Source: JBMSHD01 sp049416425 (GTDB taxonomy: Bacteria; Pseudomonadota; Gammaproteobacteria; Francisellales; Francisellaceae). From it: a DNA stretch of 5,495 bases. Of the stretch, positions 5,386 through 5,495 are shown in pieces. Each line of letters begins with the position of its first letter. Positions within the stretch are counted from its first letter, which is position 1. The stretch spans positions 1 to 5,495 of the forward strand of contig JBMSHD010000127.1 in NCBI GenBank assembly GCA_049416425.1. The letters are read 5' to 3'. The notes below the pieces were generated by a model. That model had not been told where the DNA came from. It saw only the letters and a list, made by a program, of their open reading frames with translations, and did no database searches. A program made the position numbers and the translations under genes.

Positions 5386-5495
5386 GTTAAATAACGATAA
5401 AATGTGTGAAATTTAAACAATAAATAAAAACTTATTTAAGTATTCTGAAAACTCCCCAAAAAATTGAAAACCTTGTACAATGGCGTTGAACCATT

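Noticed and set aside
5453..5495. Promoter at the window end (TACAAT at 5476-5481)
   Set aside because: No -35-like box stands 16-18 nt upstream and no gene is visible beyond it. The AATGG/CCATT inverted repeat at 5479-5495 is too short to interpret at an edge.

Overview
The window looks like ordinary chromosomal core sequence from a gammaproteobacterium. By eye the base composition is moderate, slightly AT-rich. The best clue to lineage is the tmRNA on the minus strand. Its tag reading frame ends in ANDSQFAAVAKAA and is preceded by a basic GKSKKARVA segment. From memory, this closely resembles the long tag predicted for Francisella, so a Francisella/Thiotrichales-side gammaproteobacterium is a reasonable guess. 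That is an inference from one RNA, and the proteins were not searched.

Layout. Positions 1-2583 hold a compact minus-strand gene run. In transcription order it is an alpha/beta-hydrolase of the carboxylesterase/acyl-protein-thioesterase family (2583-1921), hydroxymethylbilane synthase hemC (1911-1006) and branched-chain aminotransferase ilvE (975-55). The gaps are 9 and 30 nt, so these are probably one operon. A 120-bp divergent intergenic region (2584-2703) separates it from a plus-strand pair, lemA (2704-3282) and an M48 HtpX-type membrane metalloprotease (3298-4359), 15 nt apart. The stretch 4360-4932 has no intact gene. It holds several repeat-like and hairpin elements and a possible frameshifted small secreted-protein gene. 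The minus-strand ssrA (tmRNA) occupies 5346-4933, with a good sigma70-type promoter at 5385-5357. The last 110 bases are AT-rich and show no supported feature.

How the genes relate. The three minus-strand enzymes belong to unrelated pathways (ester/thioester hydrolysis, tetrapyrrole synthesis, branched-chain amino acids), so their grouping appears to be transcriptional rather than functional. LemA with HtpX is a recurrent membrane pair linked to envelope protein quality control, and tmRNA rescues stalled ribosomes and tags the products for proteolysis. Two observations stand out. One is the long basic tmRNA tag, with its resume codon supported by the upstream U-A signal. The other is a 23-nt repeat (20/23 identical) found just after the last gene of each of the two divergent transcription units, in the sense orientation both times. 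I saw no CRISPR array, transposase, phage gene or defence system.
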